Source: Clostridiaceae bacterium
GTDB lineage: Bacteria; Bacillota; Clostridia; Lachnospirales; Lachnospiraceae
NCBI GenBank assembly: GCA_910574345.1
Contig: CAJSZV010000011.1
Coordinates: 1 to 64,000 of the forward strand
Length of the DNA stretch: 64,000 nucleotides
Direction: 5' to 3'
Shown: positions 7,599 through 16,185 of the stretch, one piece after another
Layout: each line of letters begins with the position of its first letter
How positions within the stretch are numbered: position 1 is the first letter of the stretch
Made by a program: the position numbers and the translations under genes
Notes under the pieces: model-generated
Told to the model about the DNA's origin: nothing
Database searches by the model: none
Seen by the model: only the letters and a program-made list of their open reading frames with translations

Positions 7599-8678
7599 TT
7601 ATTCTGAAAAGCTATATTTTTCATAAGCCGCCTCACAGGGGTTGCCCCAGGCAATCAGCGCATACCCCCGGTTTACACAGTACAGCATAGAGGCAATGGT
7701 CTGCAGGTTTTCACCGGCTGCATGGTTGCACACAGAAGCCGGATATCCGTAATGGTCTCTTAGGCATTCCTGAATGTATTCTGCAGTGATCTCTCCGCTC
7801 TTCTTCCTCAAAAGATATCCCAGCCTCTGTCCGCGGAAATGGTGCTCATGGGCCTTGTCAGCCGGTATGAAACGGTCAATGGTCGGATCTACCTGAATAT
7901 CATTTCCCTGGGTAATGACGCCGGCAGACGGAACCAGTTTGAAATTTTCCACAGGAGTTGTCTCGTATACAACCGCTTCTCCTTTGGCAGACGTCATCAC
8001 ATAATTAATGGACACACAGGGCTTTAACCGCTCCACCAGGGCCTTAGCCTCCTCCAGATCCCTGCACTGCATAATTCTTCTCCGCATAAAATTGGTGGGA
8101 ACAGAGATACCCCGCACATCCTTGGTGGATAAAAGGGTACTGCAGTTTACGGAAATGCCATGGCTGTTCATTCCGCTTCTGAGAAGCTGGGCCGGTTCTG
8201 TCAGACCTACGATCCGGGTACCGTTCTCCTCATCAATATGCAGCACATACAGGTTCTCCCCGATAAAGGGGGCATTGTCCCAGTTTTGGCCGCCTATGGT
8301 TTCCCCATCCTTTGTCGCATCGGGGGTGACTGCATAGCAGGTGCATTCGCTGTTTTCATAGCTGTTCACATGCTTCTTAAATTTCAGAAGCTCATACCGG
8401 GTATTGAGAACCATAATCACGGACAGATCTACCCCAGCCCCGGCGGCAATCCCCTTGGCCTCCTCCATAAGCTCCGGCATCTCCTTTTCCAGATAGGGCA
8501 CATACTCCATAGCCATCTCCTGGGCCTCTTCCCATGTATACCCCTTCTTCTCAAAGGATTTCCTGTATCCCTGACATACCCTGGCAATCTCCTCCTGTAC
8601 CTGGGCTCCGTGCTGATGTCCTCGCTCAAAGGGGTCGGAAGCTTTCACATATATTTCTCTCAGTCGTCTGCTCTCCAT
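7599..8678 (-). CDS. C45-family autoproteolytic acylase/hydrolase
   Basis: A 359-residue N-terminal-nucleophile hydrolase of the penicillin acyltransferase (C45/IAT) type. The likely processing site is E111/C112 with Thr113 following (SECTCYAV), matching the Cys-Thr at the cleavage point of this family. GGQNWD about 18 residues on is also typical. Members cleave or exchange amide-linked acyl groups, for example N-acyl amino acids or bile-acid-like amides. There is no signal peptide, so it acts in the cytoplasm. The SLC13 permease gene ends 93 bases upstream in the same direction, suggesting an imported anionic substrate (inference). Start supported by GGAGAG before the ATG. Confidence 0.85.
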   Translation of the reverse strand: MESRRLREIYVKASDPFERGHQHGAQVQEEIARVCQGYRKSFEKKGYTWEEAQEMAMEYVPYLEKEMPELMEEAKGIAAGAGVDLSVIMVLNTRYELLKFKKHVNSYENSECTCYAVTPDATKDGETIGGQNWDNAPFIGENLYVLHIDEENGTRIVGLTEPAQLLRSGMNSHGISVNCSTLLSTKDVRGISVPTNFMRRRIMQCRDLEEAKALVERLKPCVSINYVMTSAKGEAVVYETTPVENFKLVPSAGVITQGNDIQVDPTIDRFIPADKAHEHHFRGQRLGYLLRKKSGEITAEYIQECLRDHYGYPASVCNHAAGENLQTIASMLYCVNRGYALIAWGNPCEAAYEKYSFSE

Positions 8679-8771
8679 CGTTATCTCTCCTCCAATTCAT
8701 TTTTTCATAGCAGGCCTGCATGCATGCTGCCCTGCACTTTCCGGTGTTTTGAAACATGTTGCAAACACGTC

Positions 8772-10082
8772 TTAGAAAAACGGGAATACCAGGGGAAGAA
8801 TCAGCATACAGCATACAAAATTAATAATCAGAAGGGGCCAGCCGTATTTGGCAAAATCCTGGAATTTCAGGTTGGTAAAGGGCATAATCAGCTGATTGGT
8901 TCCTGATGCCATAGGTGTCAAATAGGAGCTGGTTGCTGCCATGGCAATAGCCATAACCATAGCTCTGGGATCTGCGCCCAGATGTCCGGCCAGCTCAATG
9001 GCCACAGGTGCCAGCACGCCGGCACAGGCCATGTTATTCATAAACTGGGTCATTACCACGGTTCCCACCCAGAGAATGGCCGTAATCACATACAGGTTAT
9101 TGCTCTCCCCGATGGCGCGGATGAAAAATGCGCTGAATACGTCTCCTAAAGGCGTGACCTTGATAATGGCGATGGCCAGATTAATACCTGCACAGAAGAG
9201 AACCAACTGGGCGCTGATGCTGGTAAAAAACTGCTTTGACTTTGCCACCTTTAAAAAATACAGCACGGCGATGATTCCATAGCCGAAAAAGTAAGGACTG
9301 AAGCCCGGAATTTCCATGACGCTGTCTGCCACCAGCCCAACTAGAAACGCCCCAAAGCCAATGAGTACGATCTTCTGTTTCTTCTTCATCTCCGGTGTAG
9401 CCGTATCCTTTGCTTCCATAAGGACTGCGGCATCACCTGGTACGGTCTCCTCATAGGAGGGACACATCTTATGGAACACGATCAGATAGAGCCCGCCGAT
9501 AATCATGACCGGAACACCGACCCAGGCGAAGTCAAACATCCCCAGACCTTTCAGCCCCATGTCCAGAAGAGCCGTGTTGGCATATACATTGGATGTGGTT
9601 CCGATAAGGGTACATGCTCCTCCAATGGTTGTGGAAAAGATCACAAAGAGGCACATTTTCGAGTAGCTCAGTTTAGTTCTTTTGGCAATGCCGTAGATCA
9701 CAGGAACCAAAGCCATGGCCACATGGTTGTTGGCCAGGAAAAACGAGAATACGTTGCCGAACACAAAGAGCACCAAAAGAAGCATTTTTTCCATTTTCTC
9801 TGGATCGCCGTGAGCCACCTTGTTGGCCTGAGTCACTACGGTGTTGCCGATCATACTGTCCAGCCCCGTGGCTGTCATCAGGCCCATGAAGATACAGATG
9901 ATATACATCAGCTGCAGGCCGGAGCTGGAAAATACTGCATAAACCTCCTTCGTTGTCATGGCCCCGGAAAAGACCACAATAGGCGCCACTGCCACATAGG
10001 TCATCCAGTTGGGAAGCCGGAACATCAAAACAGCGATAAATACTGCAATTCCTAATATTGCTCCAAAAAGCTGTAACGTCAT
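8772..10082 (-). CDS. SLC13-family (DASS/ArsB-like) anion permease
   Basis: A 436-residue polytopic membrane protein with about 11 hydrophobic helices. It has the inverted-repeat signature of the family: SFFLANNHVAMALVP and IGTTSNVYAN in the first half, TQFMNNMACAGVLAPVA and PMASGTNQLI in the second. Such carriers import dicarboxylates, sulfate or similar anions, usually with sodium. An ATG two codons upstream lies one base from AAGGAG; the ATG at 10082 has the proper seven-base spacing, so I chose it. Likely co-transcribed with the C45 acylase downstream. Confidence 0.88.
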   Translation of the reverse strand: MTLQLFGAILGIAVFIAVLMFRLPNWMTYVAVAPIVVFSGAMTTKEVYAVFSSSGLQLMYIICIFMGLMTATGLDSMIGNTVVTQANKVAHGDPEKMEKMLLLVLFVFGNVFSFFLANNHVAMALVPVIYGIAKRTKLSYSKMCLFVIFSTTIGGACTLIGTTSNVYANTALLDMGLKGLGMFDFAWVGVPVMIIGGLYLIVFHKMCPSYEETVPGDAAVLMEAKDTATPEMKKKQKIVLIGFGAFLVGLVADSVMEIPGFSPYFFGYGIIAVLYFLKVAKSKQFFTSISAQLVLFCAGINLAIAIIKVTPLGDVFSAFFIRAIGESNNLYVITAILWVGTVVMTQFMNNMACAGVLAPVAIELAGHLGADPRAMVMAIAMAATSSYLTPMASGTNQLIMPFTNLKFQDFAKYGWPLLIINFVCCMLILPLVFPFF

Positions 10083-10107
10083 AACCATTCTCCTTTTCTT
10101 CTGTTTT

Positions 10108-10175
10108 GTTTTCCGGCCGAGAAAACCTTTGATTAGTTATGACTTTATTATAGAAAAAATATGCTTCCCTGACAA
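10108..10175 (-). promoter_or_regulatory. Promoter and leader palindrome of the SLC13 gene
   Basis: On the minus strand, -35 TTGTCA (10170-10175), 17 bases, -10 TATAAT (10147-10152). The leader then carries a 19-base dyad at 10108-10126 with arms GTTTTC and GAAAAC around a G+C core. It lies just before the ribosome site and could be an operator or a hairpin. Confidence 0.65.
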
Positions 10176-10231
10176 ATACTTACTTGATTAATAATCTATA
10201 ATCATCTTCTTATAGGGTTGAGCAGACAACT

Positions 10232-11545
10232 TTATGAACTCCTGCCTCTTCGCAGATAACAGCTCATAAGTCCCAGCGTCAGTATCAGGCACAATCCTTC
10301 CGCTGCCGCACCGCACAGCCATATCCACTCTCCCTTATGTATCGCGGATACGGCAAAGACAGCCGCTGCCGGCAGCACCAGGCCCCTCCCCATAGAGATA
10401 GGAAAGGAATAACCTGCCCGCTCTACGGAAGTGAAAAATGCCGCTGTCACCACATTAAACCCCATAAACAAAAACGCCCATGCATAGGTCTTGAGCGCCT
10501 GAGCGCTGACTTCAAACAGCCGGCTGGAGGGGGCGATAAATAAGGCCACAATCTGATCTCCCAATACCTGGCAGACAGCCCAGCCCAAAATCCCAAAGAT
10601 CAGCCCCATGCCTACGCCCAGTTTCATCAGAAACATATACTGCTTCTGCTCCCCTCTGCCATAATGATAGCTGGAGATAGGCTGCAGGCCCTGAGCTGTC
10701 CCGGACATCATCATAAGTACCAATGTATTCACATATCCCACCACGGTATAGCTCACCACACCGTCCTCTCCCAAAAGCCCCAATATAGCCTGGTTAAAGA
10801 GAAAAATTACGATTCCATTGGAAAATTCCGTAATCCCATCTGCCACTCCCAAAGGGAGGGTCCTGCCGTAGATCCGCAGATTCCACCGAAATCTTGTAAA
10901 CTTTAGGATTTTGGAGTATTTCCCAAAATAAACCAGATAGATCACAACAGACAGCACCTGGGCCAGACCTGTGGCAAAGGCCGCCCCCTTTACCCCCCAG
11001 CCAAGCTTCATCACAAAGAGCCAGTCCAGCACCACATTGGCCAGACCTGCCGCAGATACGCCAATCACCGACAGCTGAGGCGTACCATCGGTCTTGACCA
11101 GCACCTCCATGTTGTAGGCACAGATAAAGAACATGGCAAAGGGAGCAATGATCCCCACATATTCCATAACATATCCCAGAGTATCCTCCGTTGCCCCCAG
11201 AAACCGCGCCACATGCTCCAGGTTCATCAAGGTAACTACCGAAATCATCAGGGCCGCTGCCGCCGAGACCAGCAGGTTTTGTGTGAAGAGACGTCTGGCC
11301 AGTTCCTTCTCCCCCTTGCCCAGTTCTATGGAAATCACCGTTGACATTCCCACTGCAATCAGCAGGCCGCTGGCAAACATAGCGGAATTATAGGGGGAGG
11401 ACAGGTTCACAGCCGCAAGGGCCTTTTCCCCGATCCCCTTTGCCACAAACATTCCGTCCACCATAGTATAGAGGGAAAATGCCAGCATGGACAGAATGGA
11501 GGGAATTACAAACCGGAAGAATTTTTTCACTAGATTTTTTTTCAT
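10232..11545 (-). CDS. MATE-family efflux transporter
   Basis: A 437-residue, 12-helix membrane protein of the multidrug/oligosaccharidyl-lipid/polysaccharide superfamily, MATE branch. Signs are the N-terminal IPSILSMLAFSLYTMVDGMFV and the second-half counterpart with NFV-like spacing. It exports cationic drugs or metabolites by sodium or proton exchange (family knowledge). The frame is open 18 codons further, but AAAGGTG before the ATG at 11545 decides the start. Divergent from the LysR gene at 11713, the likely regulator. A second MATE gene lies at 25594. Confidence 0.9.
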   Translation of the reverse strand: MKKNLVKKFFRFVIPSILSMLAFSLYTMVDGMFVAKGIGEKALAAVNLSSPYNSAMFASGLLIAVGMSTVISIELGKGEKELARRLFTQNLLVSAAAALMISVVTLMNLEHVARFLGATEDTLGYVMEYVGIIAPFAMFFICAYNMEVLVKTDGTPQLSVIGVSAAGLANVVLDWLFVMKLGWGVKGAAFATGLAQVLSVVIYLVYFGKYSKILKFTRFRWNLRIYGRTLPLGVADGITEFSNGIVIFLFNQAILGLLGEDGVVSYTVVGYVNTLVLMMMSGTAQGLQPISSYHYGRGEQKQYMFLMKLGVGMGLIFGILGWAVCQVLGDQIVALFIAPSSRLFEVSAQALKTYAWAFLFMGFNVVTAAFFTSVERAGYSFPISMGRGLVLPAAAVFAVSAIHKGEWIWLCGAAAEGLCLILTLGLMSCYLRRGRSS

Positions 11546-11579
11546 TTTAACACCTTTTTTCACCTTTCTGGATACCTCT

Positions 11580-11637
11580 ATTATAACGGAGGCCCCCATC
11601 GGGCTGTCAAATAAGAATTCACTTATAGGTTCTTAAC
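11580..11637 (-). promoter_or_regulatory. MATE promoter with 19-base spacer and nearby LysR-type dyad
   Basis: On the minus strand, -35 TTGACA (11605-11610) and -10 TATAAT (11580-11585) are both perfect but 19 bases apart, too long for good unaided activity. The spacer contains GCCC, GATG, GGGGC. Just upstream, AAGAA and TTCTT flank 12 bases at about 11613-11634, the kind of interrupted dyad LysR proteins bind. The LysR gene starts about 80 bases away. Confidence 0.55.
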
Positions 11638-11712
11638 CGGATTCCAATAGGGCGCTGTTTCTTTTTTTATGAACATATGCTATATTGTTTACAGATAAAC
11701 AGGAGGTTTCTT

Positions 11713-12663
11713 ATGATAAGTGAACGAAAGATGGGCTATTTACTGAAAATCGCCGAATTAAAATCCATCTCCAATGCCGCAAAAGAGCTGTATGTCTCCC
11801 AGCCGGCCTTAAGCCAGCTGATTAACTCCCTAGAAAAGACCTATAACACGAAAATCTTCGAGTACAAAGGCGGAAAGCTGGTTCCCACCTTTACGGGAGA
11901 ACTGATTCTGGAGACCTTTCAAAAGCAAAAGCTCTTGGAGAATACCCTCCTAAATGCCCTGGATGATGCCAGACAGTCCAAAACAGGAAGAATGTCCATA
12001 GGAATCTCCAGCGGGAGGGCTCCTATGTTTCTGTCCATTGTACTGCCAAGCTTTCAGAAAGCCTACCCCAATATTCAGCTTACCATCAATACCAACTCCT
12101 TAGACGGCTTTGAGAGTATGGTTGTCTCCGGTCATCTGGATCTGGCTTTTGTCATGAACAAAGCCGATGTTCCCTCGGAAGTCCTCCAGAACCTGATCTA
12201 TGAGCCCCTATTTGAATATGAATGCCTCCTGGCTGCTCCCCCCAACCATCCGGCGGCCAAGGCAGTGGAGGACCAGCCCGACTGGAGACTGCGCCCTCCT
12301 GTAAACCTCCAGGATTTTCAGAATGAAACCTTTATACAGACCGCCGCCTCCGACCGTCACAAAAACTGGGAAAATTCCATCTACGCCCCCTACAACTTCC
12401 ACCCCAAGTATACCATCCTTCTGTCGGAGGAAGCTGCATTATTCGATCTGATTCAGGCAGGCCTGGGCTTTGGCCTGATTCAGGATTATGTGGCCTTTTC
12501 CCGCAAAAAGGGGGCGTTTTTCCGTCTGGACAGAGAGGATTCCAAGGCCACCCTCTGTGTCATTCACCGGAAAGACGCCGCCCTTACGGAAGCGATGCAG
12601 TATTTTATTCAGTTGGTGAAGAAGCATACCCAGGAGGGCTCTTTCTTCAGGCTTGATTCCTAG
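11713..12663 (+). CDS. LysR-family transcriptional regulator
   Basis: A 316-residue protein. Residues 1-65 hold the LysR winged helix (KIAELKSISNAAKELYVSQPALSQLINSLE), and the rest is a periplasmic-binding-like sensor domain of two lobes. AGGAGG precedes the ATG at 11713. It is divergent from the MATE gene with 167 bases between, and LysR proteins usually control the divergent neighbour, so it probably activates MATE export in response to an unknown small molecule (inference). Ends 13 bases before the convergent clpB gene. Confidence 0.92.
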   Translation: MISERKMGYLLKIAELKSISNAAKELYVSQPALSQLINSLEKTYNTKIFEYKGGKLVPTFTGELILETFQKQKLLENTLLNALDDARQSKTGRMSIGISSGRAPMFLSIVLPSFQKAYPNIQLTINTNSLDGFESMVVSGHLDLAFVMNKADVPSEVLQNLIYEPLFEYECLLAAPPNHPAAKAVEDQPDWRLRPPVNLQDFQNETFIQTAASDRHKNWENSIYAPYNFHPKYTILLSEEAALFDLIQAGLGFGLIQDYVAFSRKKGAFFRLDREDSKATLCVIHRKDAALTEAMQYFIQLVKKHTQEGSFFRLDS

Positions 12664-12676
12664 AGCAGTATTTGCA

Positions 12677-15277
12677 CTAGTGCTGCCCCTCCACATAGGC
12701 TGTCAGGGTCCCTCTGTCCTCTGAGGTGTCGATGACGATGGTATCTCCTGCCCGCACCTGATCGTTGAGAATGATCCTGGCCGCCAAAGTCTCCACATAT
12801 TTCTGGAGATAACGCTTCAGAGGTCTCGCCCCGTATACCGGGTCATAGCCATGCTCCACTATGAAGGACTGAGCCCTGTCAGTCAAATCCACCTTGATCT
12901 CTCTGTCTGTGAGCCGCTTGTTGGTATCCTCCATCATGAGACTCACAATATTGCCGATATTATCTTTGGTCAAAGGCTTAAACAGGATAATCTCATCCAG
13001 ACGGTTCAGGAACTCGGGACGGAAATGGGCCCGCAGATCTCCCATAGCCAAATGCTCGGCTTCCCCGGTGATATTGCCTGCCTGGTCAATTCCCTCCAGA
13101 AGATACTGGGAACCGATGTTGGAGGTCATAATGATAATGGTATTCTTAAAGTCTACGGTCTTGCCTGTGGAATCCGTGATCCGCCCATCATCCAGCACCT
13201 GCAAAAGCACGTTAAACACATCGGGGTGGGCCTTCTCCACCTCGTCAAAGAGAACCACGCAGTAAGGCTTTCTTCTGACGGCCTCCGTCAGCTGGCCGCC
13301 CTCGTCATAGCCTACATATCCTGGAGGCGCTCCGATGAGACGTGCCACGGAATGCTTCTCCATATACTCACTCATGTCGATGCGGACCATATTGGCCTCA
13401 TCATCAAAGAGGCTCTCGGCAAGGGCCTTGGCAAGCTCTGTCTTGCCCACACCCGTAGGCCCTAAGAACAGGAAGGAACCGATAGGCTTAGTGGGATCCT
13501 TGATCCCTGCCTTGGAACGGATAATGGCCTCCGTCACCTTCTCCACACCCTCGTCCTGCCCCACCACCCGGCGGTGCAGCACCTCATCTAAGTGGAGGGT
13601 CTTGCTTCGCTCGCTCTCTGTCAGCTTGGCCACGGGAATCCCCGTCCATCTGGAGATAATCCTTGCGATCTCGTCATCGGTGACGCTCTCATGAACCAGG
13701 CTCAAGTCCTGATTCTTCACCTTCTCCTCTTCTTCCGCCAGCTGCTTCTTAAGCTCCGGCAGCTTCCCGTACTGAAGCTGGGCCGCTTTATTTAAGTCGT
13801 ACTCCTGCTGGGCCTGGGCGATCTCCCGGTTGGCGGCCTCGATCTCTTCTCTCAAGGAAGAAAGCCGCTCCACGGAAGTCTTCTCATTCTCCCACTGGGC
13901 CTTCTTTCCCGCAAATTCCTCGTGAAGCTCCGCCAGTTCTTTCTGAAGATCCTCCAGACGGTCCTGGCTTAACCGGTCCGTCTCCTTCTTAAGCGCCGCC
14001 TCCTCAATCTCCATCTGCATAAGCTTCCTGGACAGCTCATCCAGCTCCGCCGGCATGGAATCCAGCTCTGTCTTAATCATGGCGCAGGCCTCATCCACCA
14101 GATCAATAGCCTTATCCGGCAGAAACCGGTCGGAAATATACCGATCCGATAAAAGGGCCGCCGACACCAGGGCAGAGTCCGTGATCTTCACGCCGTGAAA
14201 TACCTCGTACCGCTCCTTAAGGCCCCGGAGAATGGAAATGGTATCCTCCACCGTAGGCTCCGCCACCATAACCGGCTGGAACCGCCGCTCCAGCGCCGCA
14301 TCCTTCTCTATATACTTTCTGTATTCATCCAAGGTGGTGGCCCCGATACAGTGCAGCTCTCCTCTGGCAAGCATAGGCTTTAACATATTGCCTGCATCCA
14401 TGGACCCTTCGGTCTTGCCTGCTCCAACAATGGTATGAAGCTCGTCAATAAAGAGGATAATCTGGCCATCGCTTTTCTTCACTTCCTCCAGCACGGCCTT
14501 AAGACGCTCCTCAAACTCGCCCCTGTACTTGGCTCCTGCCACCAAGGCTCCCATGTCAAGGGCAAAAAGCTTCTTGTCCTTCAAGCCCTCCGGCACGTCT
14601 CCCCTGACAATCCGCTGGGCAAGGCCTTCTACCACGGCAGTCTTGCCTACGCCGGGCTCCCCGATGAGCACCGGGTTGTTCTTGGTCTTTCTGGAGAGAA
14701 TCCGGACCACATTCCGGATCTCGCCGTCCCTTCCGATAACCGGGTCCAGCTTCTGATTCCTGGCCCGCTCCACCAAGTCGTAGCCGTACTTCTCCAGGGT
14801 ATCATAGGTGGCCTCCGGGTTATCGCTCACCACTCTCTGGTTACCCCGCACCGTAGTCAGAGCCTGTAAAAATGTCTCCCGGTTGATGCCGTACTGGCGG
14901 AATATCTCCTTTATGGTCTTATCAGGCTGTTTTATGAGAGACAAAAAGAGATGCTCCACAGACACATACTCATCGCCCATGGACTTTGCCTCGTCCTCCG
15001 CATTAATCAGCACCTTATTCAGATCGCTACTGACATAGAGCTGTCCGCCTCCGCTGACCTTGGTAAGACGCCCCACCGCCTGTCCCGCCTCATTGACAAA
15101 CATCTCCGGGGAGATGTTCATCTTGGTAATCAGCTTTAAAATCAGGCTGTCGTCTAAGGTCAAAAGGCTGTAGAGCAGATGCTCCTGCTCTAACTGCTGG
15201 TTGCCGTGTTCATAGGCAAGCTTCTCGCAGTTCTGTACCGCTTCCATGGATTTCTGGGTAAATTTATTGATATTCAT
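12677..15277 (-). CDS. clpB: ClpB disaggregase (Hsp100 ATPase)
   Basis: An 866-residue hexameric AAA+ chaperone that pulls proteins out of aggregates with DnaK. Order: Clp_N double repeat (1-145), NBD1 with Walker A GEPGVGKT and Walker B FIDE, a long coiled-coil middle domain (about 400-525) specific to ClpB, NBD2 with Walker [10 protein letters not shown], and a C-terminal substrate domain. The middle domain separates it from ClpA and ClpC. The ATG at 15277 follows AGGAGG by seven bases; a GTG two codons earlier is disfavoured. A CIRCE element overlaps the promoter, so it is under HrcA. Confidence 0.97.
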   Translation of the reverse strand: MNINKFTQKSMEAVQNCEKLAYEHGNQQLEQEHLLYSLLTLDDSLILKLITKMNISPEMFVNEAGQAVGRLTKVSGGGQLYVSSDLNKVLINAEDEAKSMGDEYVSVEHLFLSLIKQPDKTIKEIFRQYGINRETFLQALTTVRGNQRVVSDNPEATYDTLEKYGYDLVERARNQKLDPVIGRDGEIRNVVRILSRKTKNNPVLIGEPGVGKTAVVEGLAQRIVRGDVPEGLKDKKLFALDMGALVAGAKYRGEFEERLKAVLEEVKKSDGQIILFIDELHTIVGAGKTEGSMDAGNMLKPMLARGELHCIGATTLDEYRKYIEKDAALERRFQPVMVAEPTVEDTISILRGLKERYEVFHGVKITDSALVSAALLSDRYISDRFLPDKAIDLVDEACAMIKTELDSMPAELDELSRKLMQMEIEEAALKKETDRLSQDRLEDLQKELAELHEEFAGKKAQWENEKTSVERLSSLREEIEAANREIAQAQQEYDLNKAAQLQYGKLPELKKQLAEEEEKVKNQDLSLVHESVTDDEIARIISRWTGIPVAKLTESERSKTLHLDEVLHRRVVGQDEGVEKVTEAIIRSKAGIKDPTKPIGSFLFLGPTGVGKTELAKALAESLFDDEANMVRIDMSEYMEKHSVARLIGAPPGYVGYDEGGQLTEAVRRKPYCVVLFDEVEKAHPDVFNVLLQVLDDGRITDSTGKTVDFKNTIIIMTSNIGSQYLLEGIDQAGNITGEAEHLAMGDLRAHFRPEFLNRLDEIILFKPLTKDNIGNIVSLMMEDTNKRLTDREIKVDLTDRAQSFIVEHGYDPVYGARPLKRYLQKYVETLAARIILNDQVRAGDTIVIDTSEDRGTLTAYVEGQH

Positions 15278-15418
15278 CGTCACTCCTCCTCATATTACAA
15301 AGTAACGCCCCCTCACTTAAAGTTCGGCGGCATTTCGTCGGAAGGCATTTTAATATGCGCTGCATTGGCCTTCCTCCTGGAACAAGCTGAATATAATCGT
15401 TTTATTTGTTCTATGTGA

Positions 15419-15461
15419 ACTATAACACATGTTGTTAGCACTGTCAAGAGTCGAGTGCTAA
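15419..15461 (-). promoter_or_regulatory. CIRCE operator overlapping the clpB promoter
   Basis: TTAGCACTG, 9 bases, GAGTGCTAA at 15435-15461 matches the CIRCE consensus with one changed base. On the minus strand the -35 TTGACA (15442-15447) lies inside the CIRCE, and -10 TATAGT (15419-15424) follows after 17 bases. Bound HrcA would therefore block RNA polymerase. The leader to the ATG is about 135 bases. Confidence 0.92.
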
Positions 15462-15986
15462 TTTTTGCAAAGAATTTCTGAAGCCTTTATTTTACGGGCT
15501 TCACAGGGGTTTTTCACTTGCTTTCGCACTCAATTTTCTTGATTTGACCACATTTTACGACAACGACTTATGGTTTATACCACAGCAGGTACGGTTTCTG
15601 GCAGGTTCATTTTCGACATTTCAGCAATGTGTTATAAATATTCATGGTGATCTGTGCATCCGAATATACCATTACATACTGCAAATGAGGTTTGCAACTG
15701 TCGTCTGTCCACCGGAATGCAGGCGAGCTTCCGTCTCAACATACCGTGCTGCGTCGTATAACTGCTGAATATCCCGGCCCAGGCCGCCCTCTCTTCCAGC
15801 TTTGCTGGAATTCACCTTGTCACTGTAAAGCCATTCAGAAATGAAATCACAGCAATATTCCGCATGGCCGGATTCGATGCAAGACCCATCTCATCCATCC
15901 AAATAGAAATCAGGTCTGCCCGGAACTCCTCACTATAAAGCTCCACATCCAGAAGCATTCAAGCAGCTTATGGAAGATTAATTTAT
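15462..15986. other. Gene-free stretch of degraded coding debris
   Basis: No intact gene. Besides the integrase fragment at 15607-15672, the minus strand reads about 49 residues (LLDVELYSEEFRADLISIWM...) from near 15960 to a stop at 15812, with a second short frame after it. I cannot assign either. Broken frames on both strands beside an integrase tail and a toxin tail suggest the scar of an old mobile insertion. Confidence 0.5.
15607..15672 (-). pseudogene. Tyrosine integrase C-terminal remnant
   Basis: On the minus strand this reads MVYSDAQITMNIYNTLLKCR and stops. It resembles the tail of phage-type tyrosine recombinases (GHSDAQITMNIYNTLL...), which holds the catalytic tyrosine Y14 in this fragment. 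Everything upstream of it is missing or frame-broken. A relic of an integrated element. Confidence 0.55.
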
Positions 15987-16154
15987 GCTCCTGCTCCACT
16001 GCCAGCAAATAATAAGGACCGCAAATTAAGTGGCAATTATTTCGGATACAGAGAATGTCACATAGCCCCTGACTGGCTGCTCATATATAAGCAAACCGAT
16101 ACGGAATTAAAATTAGACCGTACCGGTACCCATGCTGACTTATTTGGCATATAA
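15987..16154 (+). pseudogene. YafQ/RelE-type toxin C-terminal remnant
   Basis: Open from about 15987 to the stop at 16154. It contains PLPANNKDRKLSGNYFGYR, then ECHIAPDWLLIYK and RTGTHADLF, the conserved second half of YafQ-family mRNA interferases. The catalytic-side His and the terminal HADLF are kept, but the N-terminal half and any start are lost to frameshifts, and no antitoxin gene is nearby. Probably dead. Confidence 0.7.
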
Positions 16155-16185
16155 GGGCTATCACAGGAAGGAACACCGTACCCTG

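Noticed and set aside
8160-8906. Plus-strand open frame of 248 codons
   Set aside because: Antisense to the C45 acylase, which has clear catalytic motifs.
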